Assembly: GCA_002862125.1 (NCBI GenBank)
Contig: PHSP01000001.1
Coordinates: 248,001 to 312,000, forward strand
Direction: 5' to 3'
Length of the DNA stretch: 64,000 nucleotides
Origin: Methylobacter sp. KS41
GTDB lineage: Bacteria; Pseudomonadota; Gammaproteobacteria; Methylococcales; Methylomonadaceae
Below the pieces are notes generated by a model. It did no database searches. It was not told the origin of the DNA and worked only from the letters and a program-made list of their open reading frames with translations. How positions within the stretch are numbered: the stretch's first letter is position 1; the number at the start of each line of letters is the position of its first letter. Both the position numbers and the translations under genes were made by a program. Positions 54,654 through 64,000 of the stretch are shown here, piece by piece.

Positions 54654-55787
54654 ATGAATACTTTGAAATCGATACTGCTTATTTTGATGCCTATCTGGTT
54701 ATTGTCAGCGCCGGTATCCGGGTATGGACAACATGCCGCGATATTGATTGACGCCGATAACGGCAGTGTATTGCACGAAGTAAACGCAACCCATTCATGG
54801 TATCCGGCTTCGCTCACTAAAGTTATGACCCTCTACATGACATTTGACGCCTTAAAATCGGGTCAAATTCATCTTTACGATACATTAAGGACCTCTTACC
54901 ACGCTTCACGCCAACCCAATAGCAAGCTGGGCTTAAGACAAGGAGAAACGTTAACCGTTCAAGACGCGGTTTTAGCCGTTATCACCCGCTCTGCTAATGA
55001 TGCCGCTGTCGTTCTGGCCGAACATCTGGGCGGCACTGAAGAAAGCTTCGCGGTTAAAATGACCACCAAGGCGCACGATCTGGGTATGTACGACTCCCAC
55101 TTCATGAATGCAACCGGCCTTCCTCACCAGTGGCAAGTAACTACTCCCCGTGATCTGGCCATACTTGCATGGAAAGTACAACGCAATTTTCCCGAATATT
55201 ACCCGTTTTTTTCTGCACATAACTTCAATTACAAAGGCCGGGAACTGCGCGGCATCAATAAATTTACCGCCAGCTACCCAGGCGCAGAGGGCATGAAAAC
55301 CGGTTTCACATGCGGATCCGGCTACAATCTTATTTCCGTAGCCAGTCAAAATGGCAAGCGACTGATCGGCGTAATAATGGGAGGCATGACCAGTGCGGAA
55401 CGTTATCATTTAATGATTAACATGATGAATGACGGTTTTGCCAACAGCTCTATCCCTTATTCTTCCAAAAATATTACTACCATGACAAGCACTTCAGCAG
55501 GGACGCCGCCCTATCAGCTCGGCTGCGGTAATTTGGCACACACCACTATCGGCGCGAACGATACGGATAACGATAAGCCCAAGTTTACCAGCACAAGTAA
55601 ACATACCGGCAGGAACCTGCACGCAAAAAAGCACAAGAGTGTTAAAAGCACCAAATCTGTCAATAAGGGCAAATCGCTCAAAAAAACAAAACCAGCCGCC
55701 AAGAAGAAGCCCGCTAGCAAAGCCAAGCCGTCCAGCAAGAGCGCTAACAAAGCCAAATCCAGCAAAACCCGTTATCATCACTCATAG
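54654..55787 (+). CDS. D-alanyl-D-alanine carboxypeptidase with lysine-rich tail
   Basis: Penicillin-binding peptidase of the S11 family, exported (signal peptide about residues 1-25). It trims the terminal D-alanine of peptidoglycan stems. The three active-site motifs are SLTK (Ser53-Lys56), SAN (Ser112-Asn114) and KTG (Lys214-Gly216). After the catalytic domain (to about 265) the usual membrane-anchor helix is absent. In its place lies an 80-residue Lys/Ser/Ala tail (about 298-377) similar in style to histone H1 tails. The tail may bind acidic envelope polymers or peptidoglycan; that is inference. Confidence 0.92.
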   Translation: MNTLKSILLILMPIWLLSAPVSGYGQHAAILIDADNGSVLHEVNATHSWYPASLTKVMTLYMTFDALKSGQIHLYDTLRTSYHASRQPNSKLGLRQGETLTVQDAVLAVITRSANDAAVVLAEHLGGTEESFAVKMTTKAHDLGMYDSHFMNATGLPHQWQVTTPRDLAILAWKVQRNFPEYYPFFSAHNFNYKGRELRGINKFTASYPGAEGMKTGFTCGSGYNLISVASQNGKRLIGVIMGGMTSAERYHLMINMMNDGFANSSIPYSSKNITTMTSTSAGTPPYQLGCGNLAHTTIGANDTDNDKPKFTSTSKHTGRNLHAKKHKSVKSTKSVNKGKSLKKTKPAAKKKPASKAKPSSKSANKAKSSKTRYHHS

Positions 55788-56012
55788 AACCGGATTGGCT
55801 TGACAACTCCTTCATCCATGGAATGTACTGTAAACTGCTGCCGGCCAAAGAGAACGCTAAGAAAAGAAAACAATACATAATCAGGTACTTGCCTGTAATA
55901 GCTGCTTTGGCCCGTGTAGATTAAGCCGATCTCTGGCACCTTGGTTAAAGATAAAACTTACGCTGAGAAAATTTTATATTATTCAATAAGTTGAATAGTT
56001 TTTTCTGAGTAA

Positions 56013-56525
56013 TTACCTTGAAGGAGCACGACCTTCCAGACAGATTGCCAAAGCTGATCTCATAATTAAAAGGGTCATCATGACCGGAAACAACATGAAA
56101 TGTTGCTGAAATTCCAAACTGGCTAAAACAATAGACATTAAAACCCAAGGCTGGATTACATTTCTTTTAGAATAAGACTGCATGATGCGAAAGCTTTCAT
56201 TATCAATTTTATGCCGCTGGCCGATAAAAAATAAGGAAACAAAAGCCGTGAAAAGAGAGAAATAGAGCGGGTAGAAAAAAAATATAGGTGAATCATCCTT
56301 AAAAACCGGCTTCCAATAAGCAAACCATACTAACAGGACGCTGCTGGAAAAAATATCATACCAGATTATGGCGGACAATATTTTGAACATGCTTCCAAGA
56401 ATACTGATAATGGCCAAGGCTAAACTGATGTAAATCAATAACGGCATTTCCAGTTTGCTTTGTAATGAACCGGCATTTTGTACTATAAAAGATAGGGCAA
56501 GACTAAGAGCAATAAAAAATGGCAT
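56013..56525 (-). CDS. Membrane protein of unknown function
   Basis: A 170-residue hydrophobic protein with about five membrane segments: near 3-16, 28-45, 52-70, 80-100 and 128-157. A short basic loop GQRHKIDNESFRIMQSYSKR lies between the last two. I recognise no family. The gene is AT-rich and isolated, with 700 bases of non-coding DNA upstream, and is convergent with the carboxypeptidase gene. Confidence 0.65.
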   Translation of the reverse strand: MPFFIALSLALSFIVQNAGSLQSKLEMPLLIYISLALAIISILGSMFKILSAIIWYDIFSSSVLLVWFAYWKPVFKDDSPIFFFYPLYFSLFTAFVSLFFIGQRHKIDNESFRIMQSYSKRNVIQPWVLMSIVLASLEFQQHFMLFPVMMTLLIMRSALAICLEGRAPSR

Positions 56526-57251
56526 GGCAATCAGTTAAAATCAATTGACGAAATAAAAAAATAGCCTTTTCCGGCCGGGTTTGTGTTATCAATCACAAAT
56601 TGATTTTTATCGTTAATCTGCATATAAACACTAAAACTTAACAGATAGCATAAACATTATACACAAGCCTATGCATCGAAATTATGGATTAACCTGTTAG
56701 GGGCTTTATTGTTTAATTTGCGCTATCAAATTAACATAAAAATCAATAAATGCTAAACTTGCACTTTTACTTAAAAATAATTCATTTCAGGGCAGCCAAG
56801 ATAAAGACAAGAGATATTCCGTTAAGCTTTTACTTATCCTGGTAATTGACGGCGGCTGACTTCTGCCAAAGATAAAAAATAAATTCAATAGATATAAGCG
56901 TTTGCTAATATTTAAATATTGCAGTGTGTTTTATGGTAAAACTGTAAATCAAGGCGCTGATACGGCCACTATGACCTGTCGCGAAATATGCATCCGGCTA
57001 AAACAGAGCAGGAAATTATAGGTGTCCCGCACGCACGCTTGGCATAATACCCAAGAAAAAATATTTCCAAATCACCGCAGCTTTTTGTTGATTTTCAAGG
57101 CCAATAAAATGCATAGTGATAGCAATATGGCTACTTTTTACAGCACTATAGCAAACAAGAGAACCTGAAATTCGGGCCTATTTTTCGTACGAACTTGCCT
57201 AAGGCAACGCTTTTATACTAAAAGCGCTAACAAACCAGGAGAAGATTAAAC
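56526..57251. other. Long AT-rich intergenic region
   Basis: 726 bases between divergent genes with no coding frame recognised. A small dyad TTGCCTAAGGCAA (57193-57205) lies about 50 bases before the mlaA start, near where its promoter or an operator would be. The length is enough for a small RNA, but I could not identify one. Confidence 0.4.
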
Positions 57252-58169
57252 ATGAGTATGCACAAACCCACCATCCATAAACCTCTCTTATTGAGTAGCC
57301 TGGTCATCTCCATTACGCTAGCAGGTTGTGCAACAACAGCGACAACTGATCGTAACGAGGAAGACCCATGGGCGGGCTGGAACCGGGGCACTCAGAAATT
57401 TAACGATCATCTCGACAAGGCAGTCTTAAAACCACTGGCTAAAGGCTATCAATGGATAACACCCGAAATTGTTCATCGAGGCATAACCAATTTTTTTAGC
57501 AATATTAATGATATCGGCGTTACCATCAACGATCTGCTGCAGTTTAAACTCACGCAAAGCGGCATGGATGGAAGCCGCTTTCTGATTAACACTACGGCTG
57601 GCGTTGCGGGTTTTATTGATGTCGCATCGTTAATCGAATTACCCAAGCATAATGAGGACTTCGGACAGACCCTGGGATTATGGGGAGTTCCGTCAGGCAA
57701 TTATCTGGTGTTGCCGTTCTTTGGACCCAGCTCGCCCAGAGATACCTTTGGTTTGGTGGGTGATGCGCTGTTTAATCCGCTGACTTATGTTTCCATATTC
57801 GGCGGAGCAGCCGTCAATGCTGCAACTGCGGGGGCCAGAGCGATTGATGTCACAGACAAGCGAGCGAATTTAATGCCGACTGAAAAAATCGTTGACGAAG
57901 CAGCTGTCGATCGTTATGACTTTATTAAAAACTCTTATGAGCAGCATCGCGATTATCTTATCCATGACGGCAATCTTCCTGATGATACCGATCCCGACTT
58001 GTTTGACGAGAGCTCTGAAATAAATGATACCGGCACTAATGGGAAAGGCAGTACAAAACCGGCATTCCCTGATAAAGACTCCGGTAACATCAATAAACCA
58101 GCCGCTACGAAATCCCCCTCTACCGGTAAAAAACCTGAACACATCCTGGAATTATCTGAACCCAAATAA
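57252..58169 (+). CDS. mlaA: MlaA (VacJ) outer membrane lipoprotein
   Basis: Removes mislocalised phospholipid from the outer leaflet of the outer membrane and passes it to MlaC and the MlaFEDB importer, which are not in this window. The 305-residue protein has lipobox LAGC near 23-26, then EDPWAGWNRGTQKFNDHLDK. It also has FFSNINDIGVTINDLLQFK, the glycine-rich pore region LINTTAGVAGFIDVAS, EDFGQTLGLWGVPSGNYLVL and FGPSSPRDTFG, all standard. The C-terminal 60 residues are an extra polar tail rich in Asp, Lys and Pro. AGGAG precedes the ATG. Confidence 0.95.
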   Translation: MSMHKPTIHKPLLLSSLVISITLAGCATTATTDRNEEDPWAGWNRGTQKFNDHLDKAVLKPLAKGYQWITPEIVHRGITNFFSNINDIGVTINDLLQFKLTQSGMDGSRFLINTTAGVAGFIDVASLIELPKHNEDFGQTLGLWGVPSGNYLVLPFFGPSSPRDTFGLVGDALFNPLTYVSIFGGAAVNAATAGARAIDVTDKRANLMPTEKIVDEAAVDRYDFIKNSYEQHRDYLIHDGNLPDDTDPDLFDESSEINDTGTNGKGSTKPAFPDKDSGNINKPAATKSPSTGKKPEHILELSEPK

Positions 58170-58384
58170 AATTTAACAGGTCATGAATATTACCTTATCC
58201 TTAAAGCTGGCGCGAAATAGAAAAGACACGCCCTAACGCCGGCCGGTTAAGGTAATTCGAGCATCAACCAATCGGCATCGAATTTCGCTGCGCTCCACTC
58301 ATTATTGATTTATTCTGCATTTTTTAAGCTTCATTTCAGTTTTATGCGATAAGCTATCTAAACACACAAAGATGAGAGTGAAAA

Positions 58385-58951
58385 ATGAAATCACAAGAAT
58401 TAGTTAAAGTGTGGGATCTCCCGCTTAGAATTTTTCACTGGTTGCTGGTTGCTGGATTCCTGGTCGCTTACCTGACTGAAGATGATTTATTAACAGTCCA
58501 TGTCTGGGCTGGTTATCTGGTATTCGGTTTACTGCTATTCAGATTGGTTTGGGGATTTATAGGCAATGACTATGCGCGATTCTCAAATTTTATATGTTCC
58601 CCTGTCAAGTCGGCTGCCTATTTTAAAGATCTTATCGCCTTAAACACTAAACGTTATCTAGGCCATAACCCGGCTGGCGCAGCCATGATTGTATTTTTAC
58701 TGCTCAGTTTAATAATGACTTCAATTACCGGATTTGCTGTCTACGGCGCTGATCAGGGCGCCGGTCCCTTGGCCAATGTAATAGATTCAAGAAATGAAAA
58801 ACTATGGGAAGAAGTGCATGAGTTTTTCGCCAACTTCACGCTTTTTCTGGTTTTTGCGCATGTTGCCGGCGTAATTGTTGAAAGTTTTATACACCGCGAA
58901 AATCTGGCGCGGGCAATGTGGCATGGTTACAAAAGACCTGAAGATAAATAA
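58385..58951 (+). CDS. Cytochrome b561-domain protein
   Basis: A 188-residue di-haem b-type membrane cytochrome of the Ni/Fe-hydrogenase cytochrome b family. The N-terminus VWDLPLRIFHWLLVAGF gives the first histidine (His18), VHVWAGYLVFGLLLFRLVWG the second (His39), and HEFFANF and VFAHVAGV the later two. Four helices are predicted. Such proteins pass electrons between quinones and a periplasmic partner. No obvious partner gene is next to it; the P-type ATPase starts 142 bases downstream. Confidence 0.88.
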   Translation: MKSQELVKVWDLPLRIFHWLLVAGFLVAYLTEDDLLTVHVWAGYLVFGLLLFRLVWGFIGNDYARFSNFICSPVKSAAYFKDLIALNTKRYLGHNPAGAAMIVFLLLSLIMTSITGFAVYGADQGAGPLANVIDSRNEKLWEEVHEFFANFTLFLVFAHVAGVIVESFIHRENLARAMWHGYKRPEDK

Positions 58952-59093
58952 GTCATGCAGGGTTACATGCTTCGATTCGGCCTGCTTTTGATATTTTCAA
59001 TCGAAACCCTCCGGCTTGGTAGCATAAAGCAAGCCAACCAATGAACAGCTCCGGACGATAACCATGTTGTGTTAACCCGCAAACTATAAAAAC

Positions 59094-61052
59094 ATGACTG
59101 TCACGGATCAAACACAGCAATCGGCCGCCGCCGCTTCAAAATACGAAAATATTATCGCTATTTTGAGCATACTCGGCATCGGCTGCTATCTGGCGCTTAG
59201 GTATGTCTATGATACAGGCCGTGAAGTCTATACATTGACGGTCAATGCCGATTTAACTTCGGCAATCGCCAATCTTTACCAGGGACAATTCAGCTTCTCG
59301 ACTGCGCTGGCGCAACTGCCGCTGCTTGCGGTTTTGGCGCTGGGCGGTTTTCCTTTGGTTTACCAGCTCATCGTAAAATTATTCCGCGGGAATTTTGGCG
59401 CCGATTTGCTGGCAGGGCTGTCGATAGTTACCGCGGTTTTACTCGATGAATATCTGGCGGGAAGCTTAGTGGTGTTAATGCTTTCCGGCGGCGCAGCGCT
59501 TGAACATTATGCCGTTCGCAAAGCCTCATCAGTGCTTGAAGCCTTGGCCAAGCGCATGCCGTCAGTCGCGCATAGAAAATCGGGGGATGAACTGATTGAT
59601 ATTACTACTGAGCAGGTTAATATCGGCGATACCTTATTGATATTGCCTCATGAAATCTGCCCTATCGACGGCACCGTGCTGGAAGGTTCCAGCACTATGG
59701 ATGAATCCTATTTGACCGGCGAGCCGTATATGACGTCGAAAACCACGGGTTCTCTGGTTATGTCCGGCGCTATTAATGGCGATTCAGCGTTAACTGTCCG
59801 CGCGGATAAACTATCCGTAGATTCACGTTATGCAAAAATCATGGAAGTCATGCGCTCTTCCGAGCAGTATCGTCCAAACCTCAGACGGCTGGGCGATCAG
59901 TTGGGCGCTTTGTACACGCCGTTAGCCGTCATCATTGCGCTATCTGCCTGGGCGATGACTGCCGATGTGGTCCGTTTTTTGGCGGTGCTGGTCGTGGCGA
60001 CCCCTTGCCCTTTGCTGATTGCCATTCCCGTCACCATTATCAGCTCAATTTCGCTGGCGGCGCGGCGGGAAATCATCATCAAAAATCCGGCCATTCTGGA
60101 AAGCATCGGCACTTGCAGGACTGCGATTTTTGATAAAACAGGCACTCTGACTTATGGACGGCCCACGCTAACGGAATTGATTCCCGGAGAGGGGCATTCG
60201 GAACAGGAGGTGTTGACCTTAATCGCCAGCCTCGAGCGCTATTCCAAACACCCTCTTTCCGGCGCAATTATTAAAGCCGCGGAAAAAGCCGGGGCATCCT
60301 TATTAAGCGTTTGCAATATCGCCGAATTACCCGGCAAAGGCCTTACAGGTAATGTAATGGGTAAACAGGTGCAAATCACCAGCCGTAAAAACTTTGTTGA
60401 AACACAGCTTGCTTATGCTGAAAAATTACCGCCCGTCTCGGGAGGCCTCGAATGCATTGCGCTGATTGATGGACATTATGCGGGGACGCTGCAATTCCGG
60501 GATGAAGTGCGCACTGACAGTTCATCATTTATCAATCACTTGCGGCCCAGTCACCTGTTTGACCGGGTCATGCTGGTCTCAGGAGACAGAGAGTCCGAAG
60601 TGCGTTTCCTGGCCGACCAAGTCGGCATCAAGCACGTTTATTTCAGCCAGAGCCCGGAACAGAAACTGGAATTGGTGCGCAAGGAAACCAAAGCCGCAAA
60701 AACCGTATATCTGGGCGACGGTATCAACGACGCCCCCTCTCTAACTGCCGCGACAATCGGCATAGCCTTTGGTCAAAACAGCGATATTACCGGCGAATCG
60801 GCGGATGCCGTCATCATGGACAGTTCGCTGTTAAAAGTCGACGAGCTTTTTCATATTGGCGCACGAATGCGTAAAATTGCCTTGCAAAGCGCAGTGGGGG
60901 GCATGGCGCTGAGTCTAATAGGAATGGTATTTGCCGGATTGGGTTATTTGACCCCGGTAGCAGGAGCTATTGCCCAGGAAATTATAGATGTCCTGGCCGT
61001 TTTAAATGCCTTGAGAGCAGCCATTCCTCCAAAAACGCTTTCGGATTATTGA
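59094..61052 (+). CDS. Heavy-metal-type P-type ATPase with TPCP motif
   Basis: A 652-residue cation-transporting ATPase. The phosphorylated aspartate is Asp347 in DKTGTLTYG. It also has the actuator loop LTGEP, SKHPLSGAI (the HP element of P1B pumps) and GDGINDAPSL. In the membrane ion site the usual CPC is replaced by TPCP (Thr303-Pro306). There is no N-terminal metal-binding domain or CxxC. Metal specificity is therefore not predictable; other TPC-type pumps are linked to iron or cobalt export, but this is inference. No obvious ribosome site precedes the ATG. Confidence 0.9.
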   Translation: MTVTDQTQQSAAAASKYENIIAILSILGIGCYLALRYVYDTGREVYTLTVNADLTSAIANLYQGQFSFSTALAQLPLLAVLALGGFPLVYQLIVKLFRGNFGADLLAGLSIVTAVLLDEYLAGSLVVLMLSGGAALEHYAVRKASSVLEALAKRMPSVAHRKSGDELIDITTEQVNIGDTLLILPHEICPIDGTVLEGSSTMDESYLTGEPYMTSKTTGSLVMSGAINGDSALTVRADKLSVDSRYAKIMEVMRSSEQYRPNLRRLGDQLGALYTPLAVIIALSAWAMTADVVRFLAVLVVATPCPLLIAIPVTIISSISLAARREIIIKNPAILESIGTCRTAIFDKTGTLTYGRPTLTELIPGEGHSEQEVLTLIASLERYSKHPLSGAIIKAAEKAGASLLSVCNIAELPGKGLTGNVMGKQVQITSRKNFVETQLAYAEKLPPVSGGLECIALIDGHYAGTLQFRDEVRTDSSSFINHLRPSHLFDRVMLVSGDRESEVRFLADQVGIKHVYFSQSPEQKLELVRKETKAAKTVYLGDGINDAPSLTAATIGIAFGQNSDITGESADAVIMDSSLLKVDELFHIGARMRKIALQSAVGGMALSLIGMVFAGLGYLTPVAGAIAQEIIDVLAVLNALRAAIPPKTLSDY

Positions 61053-61198
61053 TAGAAACTGAATACCAAAAAACCACAAAACATCGTCAGGCGTCTGGGT
61101 GCAGACACGGAAAGGTAAAGCCGGCGATCAAACTCAATTCATGGGTTTTGAAATGTAAGCGGAACAATTGAGTAAAAAAATGAACCTGAGGCTTAACT

Positions 61199-62077
61199 AT
61201 GTCTGATTATTATCACGTTCAAAGAACCGGCGCAACTTCCATTGTTATCCCCGCAATCCGGCATTTCCTCATTGCCTTGTTGTTGACATTGTTCATTGCA
61301 ACATCGGTAACAGCCGTTGAATCGCCGGACTTGATGCTGGCAAAAATCTACCGTCAGCATGAGGATGTTACCCAATTCTGGATGAGTGAAAAACTCGATG
61401 GCGTCCGAGCCAGATGGGATGGCACGCATCTCATTTCGCGCGGCGGCAAAATCTTCAATGCGCCGGAATGGTTTGTCCGGGATTTCCCCGGCGAGCCTTT
61501 GGATGGTGAATTATGGATGGGGCGAGGCCGTTATGAAGACGTTGTTTCAGCCGTACAGCGGCAAACACCGCATGACGGCTGGAAAAAAATCAAGTTCATG
61601 GTGTTTGATTTGCCTGCTCAAGGGGATACCTTTACTAAACGTATTGAAGCCATGCGGCAGTTGAAAAAAACGCCTTATCTGGACGTAATTGAGCAGTTTC
61701 GTTTGGCTTCCAATAAGGCATTGATGGACAAGCTTGATGAAACTTCCAGGCAAGGCGGCGAGGGTTTAATGCTGCATCGGCAAAATGCGCTTTATCATAG
61801 CGGCCGCAGTGATGACTTGCTTAAAGTAAAACCCTTTGAAGATGCTGAAGCCTTAGTGATCGGATATAAGCCAGGCAAAGGTCAAAACATAGGCATGATG
61901 GGCGCTATGAAAGTCCGTATGGATAACGGCAAGGAATTTTACATAGGCAGTGGTTTTACTCAGCAACAAAGAAAAAATCCGCCGCCGGTTGGGAGTCTGG
62001 TGACTTACCGGTACCAAGGTTTTACTCAGTCCGGAATACCTCGCTTTGCGGTGTTTATGAGACAAAGGAGTGAATAG
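61199..62077 (+). CDS. Exported ATP-dependent DNA ligase (LigE type)
   Basis: A 292-residue minimal ATP-dependent ligase. The adenylated lysine is Lys65 in SEKLDGVRARWDG. FNAPEWFVRDFPGEPLDGEL, FMVFDLPA, GGEGLMLHR and LLKVKPFEDAEALVIGY supply the other nucleotidyltransferase motifs, followed by a short OB domain (FYIGSGF, VTYRYQG). A hydrophobic leader at residues 16-40 indicates export, as known for LigE of Neisseria and Haemophilus type, where a role in competence or extracellular DNA has been suggested. GAGG precedes the ATG. Confidence 0.92.
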   Translation: MSDYYHVQRTGATSIVIPAIRHFLIALLLTLFIATSVTAVESPDLMLAKIYRQHEDVTQFWMSEKLDGVRARWDGTHLISRGGKIFNAPEWFVRDFPGEPLDGELWMGRGRYEDVVSAVQRQTPHDGWKKIKFMVFDLPAQGDTFTKRIEAMRQLKKTPYLDVIEQFRLASNKALMDKLDETSRQGGEGLMLHRQNALYHSGRSDDLLKVKPFEDAEALVIGYKPGKGQNIGMMGAMKVRMDNGKEFYIGSGFTQQQRKNPPPVGSLVTYRYQGFTQSGIPRFAVFMRQRSE

Positions 62078-62369
62078 TCCGGCCGAACAAAAATCATCAC
62101 TACAAGATAACCCGCAACAAATTCCCATTTAACAGTTACCGCCCCGGCTTTTTTCTGCGCGGCATCTAAATTTTTTCCAAGCGTTCAGCATAATTTTGGC
62201 GAGTTCATTACTGCCGTTTTAACTGTTTTCCAGAGAAACTTGGCTTAGACTATGGCTAAATCTGCTATAATTCGAAAATTTATCAAGGCAGGCAAATACC
62301 TTGATAAAATTCTTGCCGCATGCGCTTAAGCAATAACGCCTTAATAACCCATAGAATCAGTTAAACACA

Positions 62370-64000
62370 GTGGATTTAAAACATATCAGAAATTTCTCCA
62401 TTATCGCGCACATTGATCATGGAAAATCAACGCTCGCGGACCGTTTTATTCAAATCTGCGGCGGTTTAACTGAGCGGGAAATGTCAGCGCAGGTTCTTGA
62501 TTCCATGGATATTGAAAGAGAACGCGGCATCACTATTAAAGCGCAAAGCGTTACCTTGGACTTTAAAGCCAAGGACGGTGAAACCTATCAGCTCAATTTT
62601 ATCGATACGCCGGGGCATGTTGATTTTTCTTACGAAGTGTCCAGATCCCTGGCTGCTTGCGAAGGCGCGCTGCTGGTGGTTGACGCGGCGCAAGGCGTTG
62701 AGGCGCAAAGCGTGGCAAACTGCTATACGGCAATAGAACAGGGACTGGAAGTCGTGCCGGTTCTGAATAAAATTGATTTGCCTTCTGCCGAACCGGAACG
62801 CGTGCAGGCTGAAATTGAAGAAGTCATCGGCATTCCAGCGGATGAAGCGCTGATGATTAGCGCTAAAACCGGACTGGGTGTTCAGGATGTCCTGGAGCAG
62901 CTGGTTATAAAAGTTCCGCCTCCGCAAGGCGACATAGACGGCCCTTTGCAGGCATTGATTATTGATTCGTGGTTTGACAGTTATCTCGGCGTGGTGTCTT
63001 TGGTCAGAATCATGCACGGCAGTATCCGCAGAAAACAGAAGATCACTATCATGTCCACCGGCAAGTCGTTCATCGCCGAAAAAGTCGGGGTTTTTACGCC
63101 AAAACGTCTCGAAAAGGAGATTTTGAATACCGGTGAAGTCGGTTATGTGGTTGCCGGCATTAAAGACATCTTCGGCGCTCCGGTAGGTGATACCATCACC
63201 TGGACAGATAAACCCGCTGACGAACAACTCACCGGATTTCAACGGGTTCAGCCGCGCGTTTTTGCCGGCTTGTATCCCGTCAGTTCCGATAATTACGAAG
63301 ATTTACGTGAAGCGCTGAACAAGTTAAACCTCAATGACGCAGCTTTGCAATTCGAGCCGGAAACTTCGCAGGCTTTGGGTTTTGGCTTCCGCTGCGGTTT
63401 TCTGGGCATGTTGCACATGGAAATTGTGCAAGAGCGCCTGGAAAGGGAATACAACGTTGATTTAATTACTACAGCGCCAACGGTTGTTTATGAAGTGATT
63501 ACCCAAACCGACCAGGTTTTAATGGTTGATAATCCTGCCAAGCTGCCGGAGGGCGGCACTGTCAAGGAAATCAGAGAGCCCATTATCCGCGCCAATATTC
63601 TGGTGCCGCAAACTTATTTGGGCGGTGTTATTAATCTGTGTATCGAAAAGCGCGGCGTGCAAAAAGATATGCAGTACGCCGGCAGACAAGTGTCGCTACA
63701 TTATGAAATGCCGCTAAGCGAAGTAGTTCTTGATTTCTTTGACCGCTTAAAGTCAGTGAGCCGGGGTTTTGCTTCTTTTGATTATGAATTTTTGCGTTTT
63801 CAGGCAGCCGATCTGGTTAAACTTGATGTCCTGATCAATGCCGAAAAAGTTGACGCTTTGTCGATTATCGTACACCGTGATTTAAGCAATAATCGAGGGC
63901 GCGATCTGGTTGAAAAAATGAAGGATCTGATTCCACGGCAAATGTACGAAGTTGCGATACAGGCCGCCATCGGATCTAAAATTATCGCCCGTTCAACTGT
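62370..64000 (+). CDS. lepA: Elongation factor 4 (LepA), incomplete at the right edge
   Basis: Ribosome-dependent GTPase that helps translation under stress. It starts with GTG 62370 ([20 protein letters not shown]). The G1 motif lies at [10 protein letters not shown]2 at [11 protein letters not shown]3 in [16 protein letters not shown], and G4 in [14 protein letters not shown]. Later [20 protein letters not shown] is strongly conserved. About 543 of roughly 600 codons are present; the frame is open at base 64000, ending [12 protein letters not shown]. No gene overlaps it on the other strand. Confidence 0.97.
   Translation, partial: MDLKHIRNFSIIAHIDHGKSTLADRFIQICGGLTEREMSAQVLDSMDIERERGITIKAQSVTLDFKAKDGETYQLNFIDTPGHVDFSYEVSRSLAACEGALLVVDAAQGVEAQSVANCYTAIEQGLEVVPVLNKIDLPSAEPERVQAEIEEVIGIPADEALMISAKTGLGVQDVLEQLVIKVPPPQGDIDGPLQALIIDSWFDSYLGVVSLVRIMHGSIRRKQKITIMSTGKSFIAEKVGVFTPKRLEKEILNTGEVGYVVAGIKDIFGAPVGDTITWTDKPADEQLTGFQRVQPRVFAGLYPVSSDNYEDLREALNKLNLNDAALQFEPETSQALGFGFRCGFLGMLHMEIVQERLEREYNVDLITTAPTVVYEVITQTDQVLMVDNPAKLPEGGTVKEIREPIIRANILVPQTYLGGVINLCIEKRGVQKDMQYAGRQVSLHYEMPLSEVVLDFFDRLKSVSRGFASFDYEFLRFQAADLVKLDVLINAEKVDALSIIVHRDLSNNRGRDLVEKMKDLIPRQMYEVAIQAAIGSKIIARST

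Noticed and set aside
56526-57251. Small RNA or tRNA in the long gap before mlaA
   Set aside because: No cloverleaf, conserved RNA motif or promoter-terminator pair could be recognised by eye.
62484-63242. 252-residue minus-strand open frame near the right edge
   Set aside because: Antisense to lepA, whose G motifs are unambiguous.

Overview
The window reads as a gammaproteobacterial chromosome of moderate GC. The evidence is the gene content: hemCDXY order, cydAB with a CydX-type third subunit, opdA next to ubiD, pcnB-folK-panBCD, and uvrB, mlaA, rsmA and lepA of gammaproteobacterial type. A methanotroph of the Methylococcales would fit, but no methane or methanol oxidation gene is present, so that is only a guess.

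Region 1 (1-23,550) is mostly housekeeping. On the minus strand, pcnB-folK-panB-panC-panD makes an RNA polyadenylation and pantothenate/folate operon that ends at a clear terminator. Facing it on the plus strand are a small membrane protein, an RDD protein, opdA and ubiD. After an 800-base gap comes an isolated AT-rich sulfotransferase, then hemCDXY (minus), pdxA-rsmA (plus), decayed mobile-gene scraps and psiE. The cytochrome bd operon cydA-cydB ends in an unusual third gene. Its first 28 residues are a CydX subunit, and the rest is a degenerate GGDEF-like domain. The operon is divergent from a sulfide:quinone oxidoreductase gene and a DUF2892 protein, which together suggest sulfide oxidation into the quinone pool next to a terminal quinol oxidase.

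Region 2 (23,800-37,400) holds a TolC-adaptor-RND efflux operon, then a compact minus-strand cluster that looks imported. It encodes a BMP-type substrate-binding protein, two permeases, a close biuret-hydrolase homologue (BiuH), a double-domain ABC ATPase, a stand-alone allophanate-hydrolase C-terminal domain and a cupin. A GntR/FCD regulator faces it, and a tandem TTGCATAC site lies in front of the operon. I read it as uptake and hydrolysis of biuret or a related carbamoyl compound.

Region 3 (37,400-45,870) is a type I restriction-modification locus (hsdM, hsdS, hsdR) that has collected extra parts. Three copies of a palindromic repeat lie inside open reading frames: one in frame within hsdM, and two forming the C-terminal tails of an antitoxin-like gene and a GIY-YIG gene. 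The hsdM 3' end is echoed twice before hsdS. A truncated mntA, an intact-looking mntA and a broken hepT lie before hsdR. Further perfect palindromes flank these genes.

Region 4 (46,000-64,000) returns to core genes: uvrB, a class I aminotransferase, a Uma2-family protein and several envelope genes. The envelope set comprises a Spy-like periplasmic protein, a glycine-rich exported protein, a glycine-zipper lipoprotein, a GH17 hydrolase, a DD-carboxypeptidase with a lysine-rich tail and the lipoprotein MlaA. After these come a b561 cytochrome, a P-type ATPase with a TPCP motif, an exported ATP-dependent DNA ligase and lepA, which runs off the right edge. I saw no rRNA, tRNA, CRISPR array, replication origin or intact insertion sequence.
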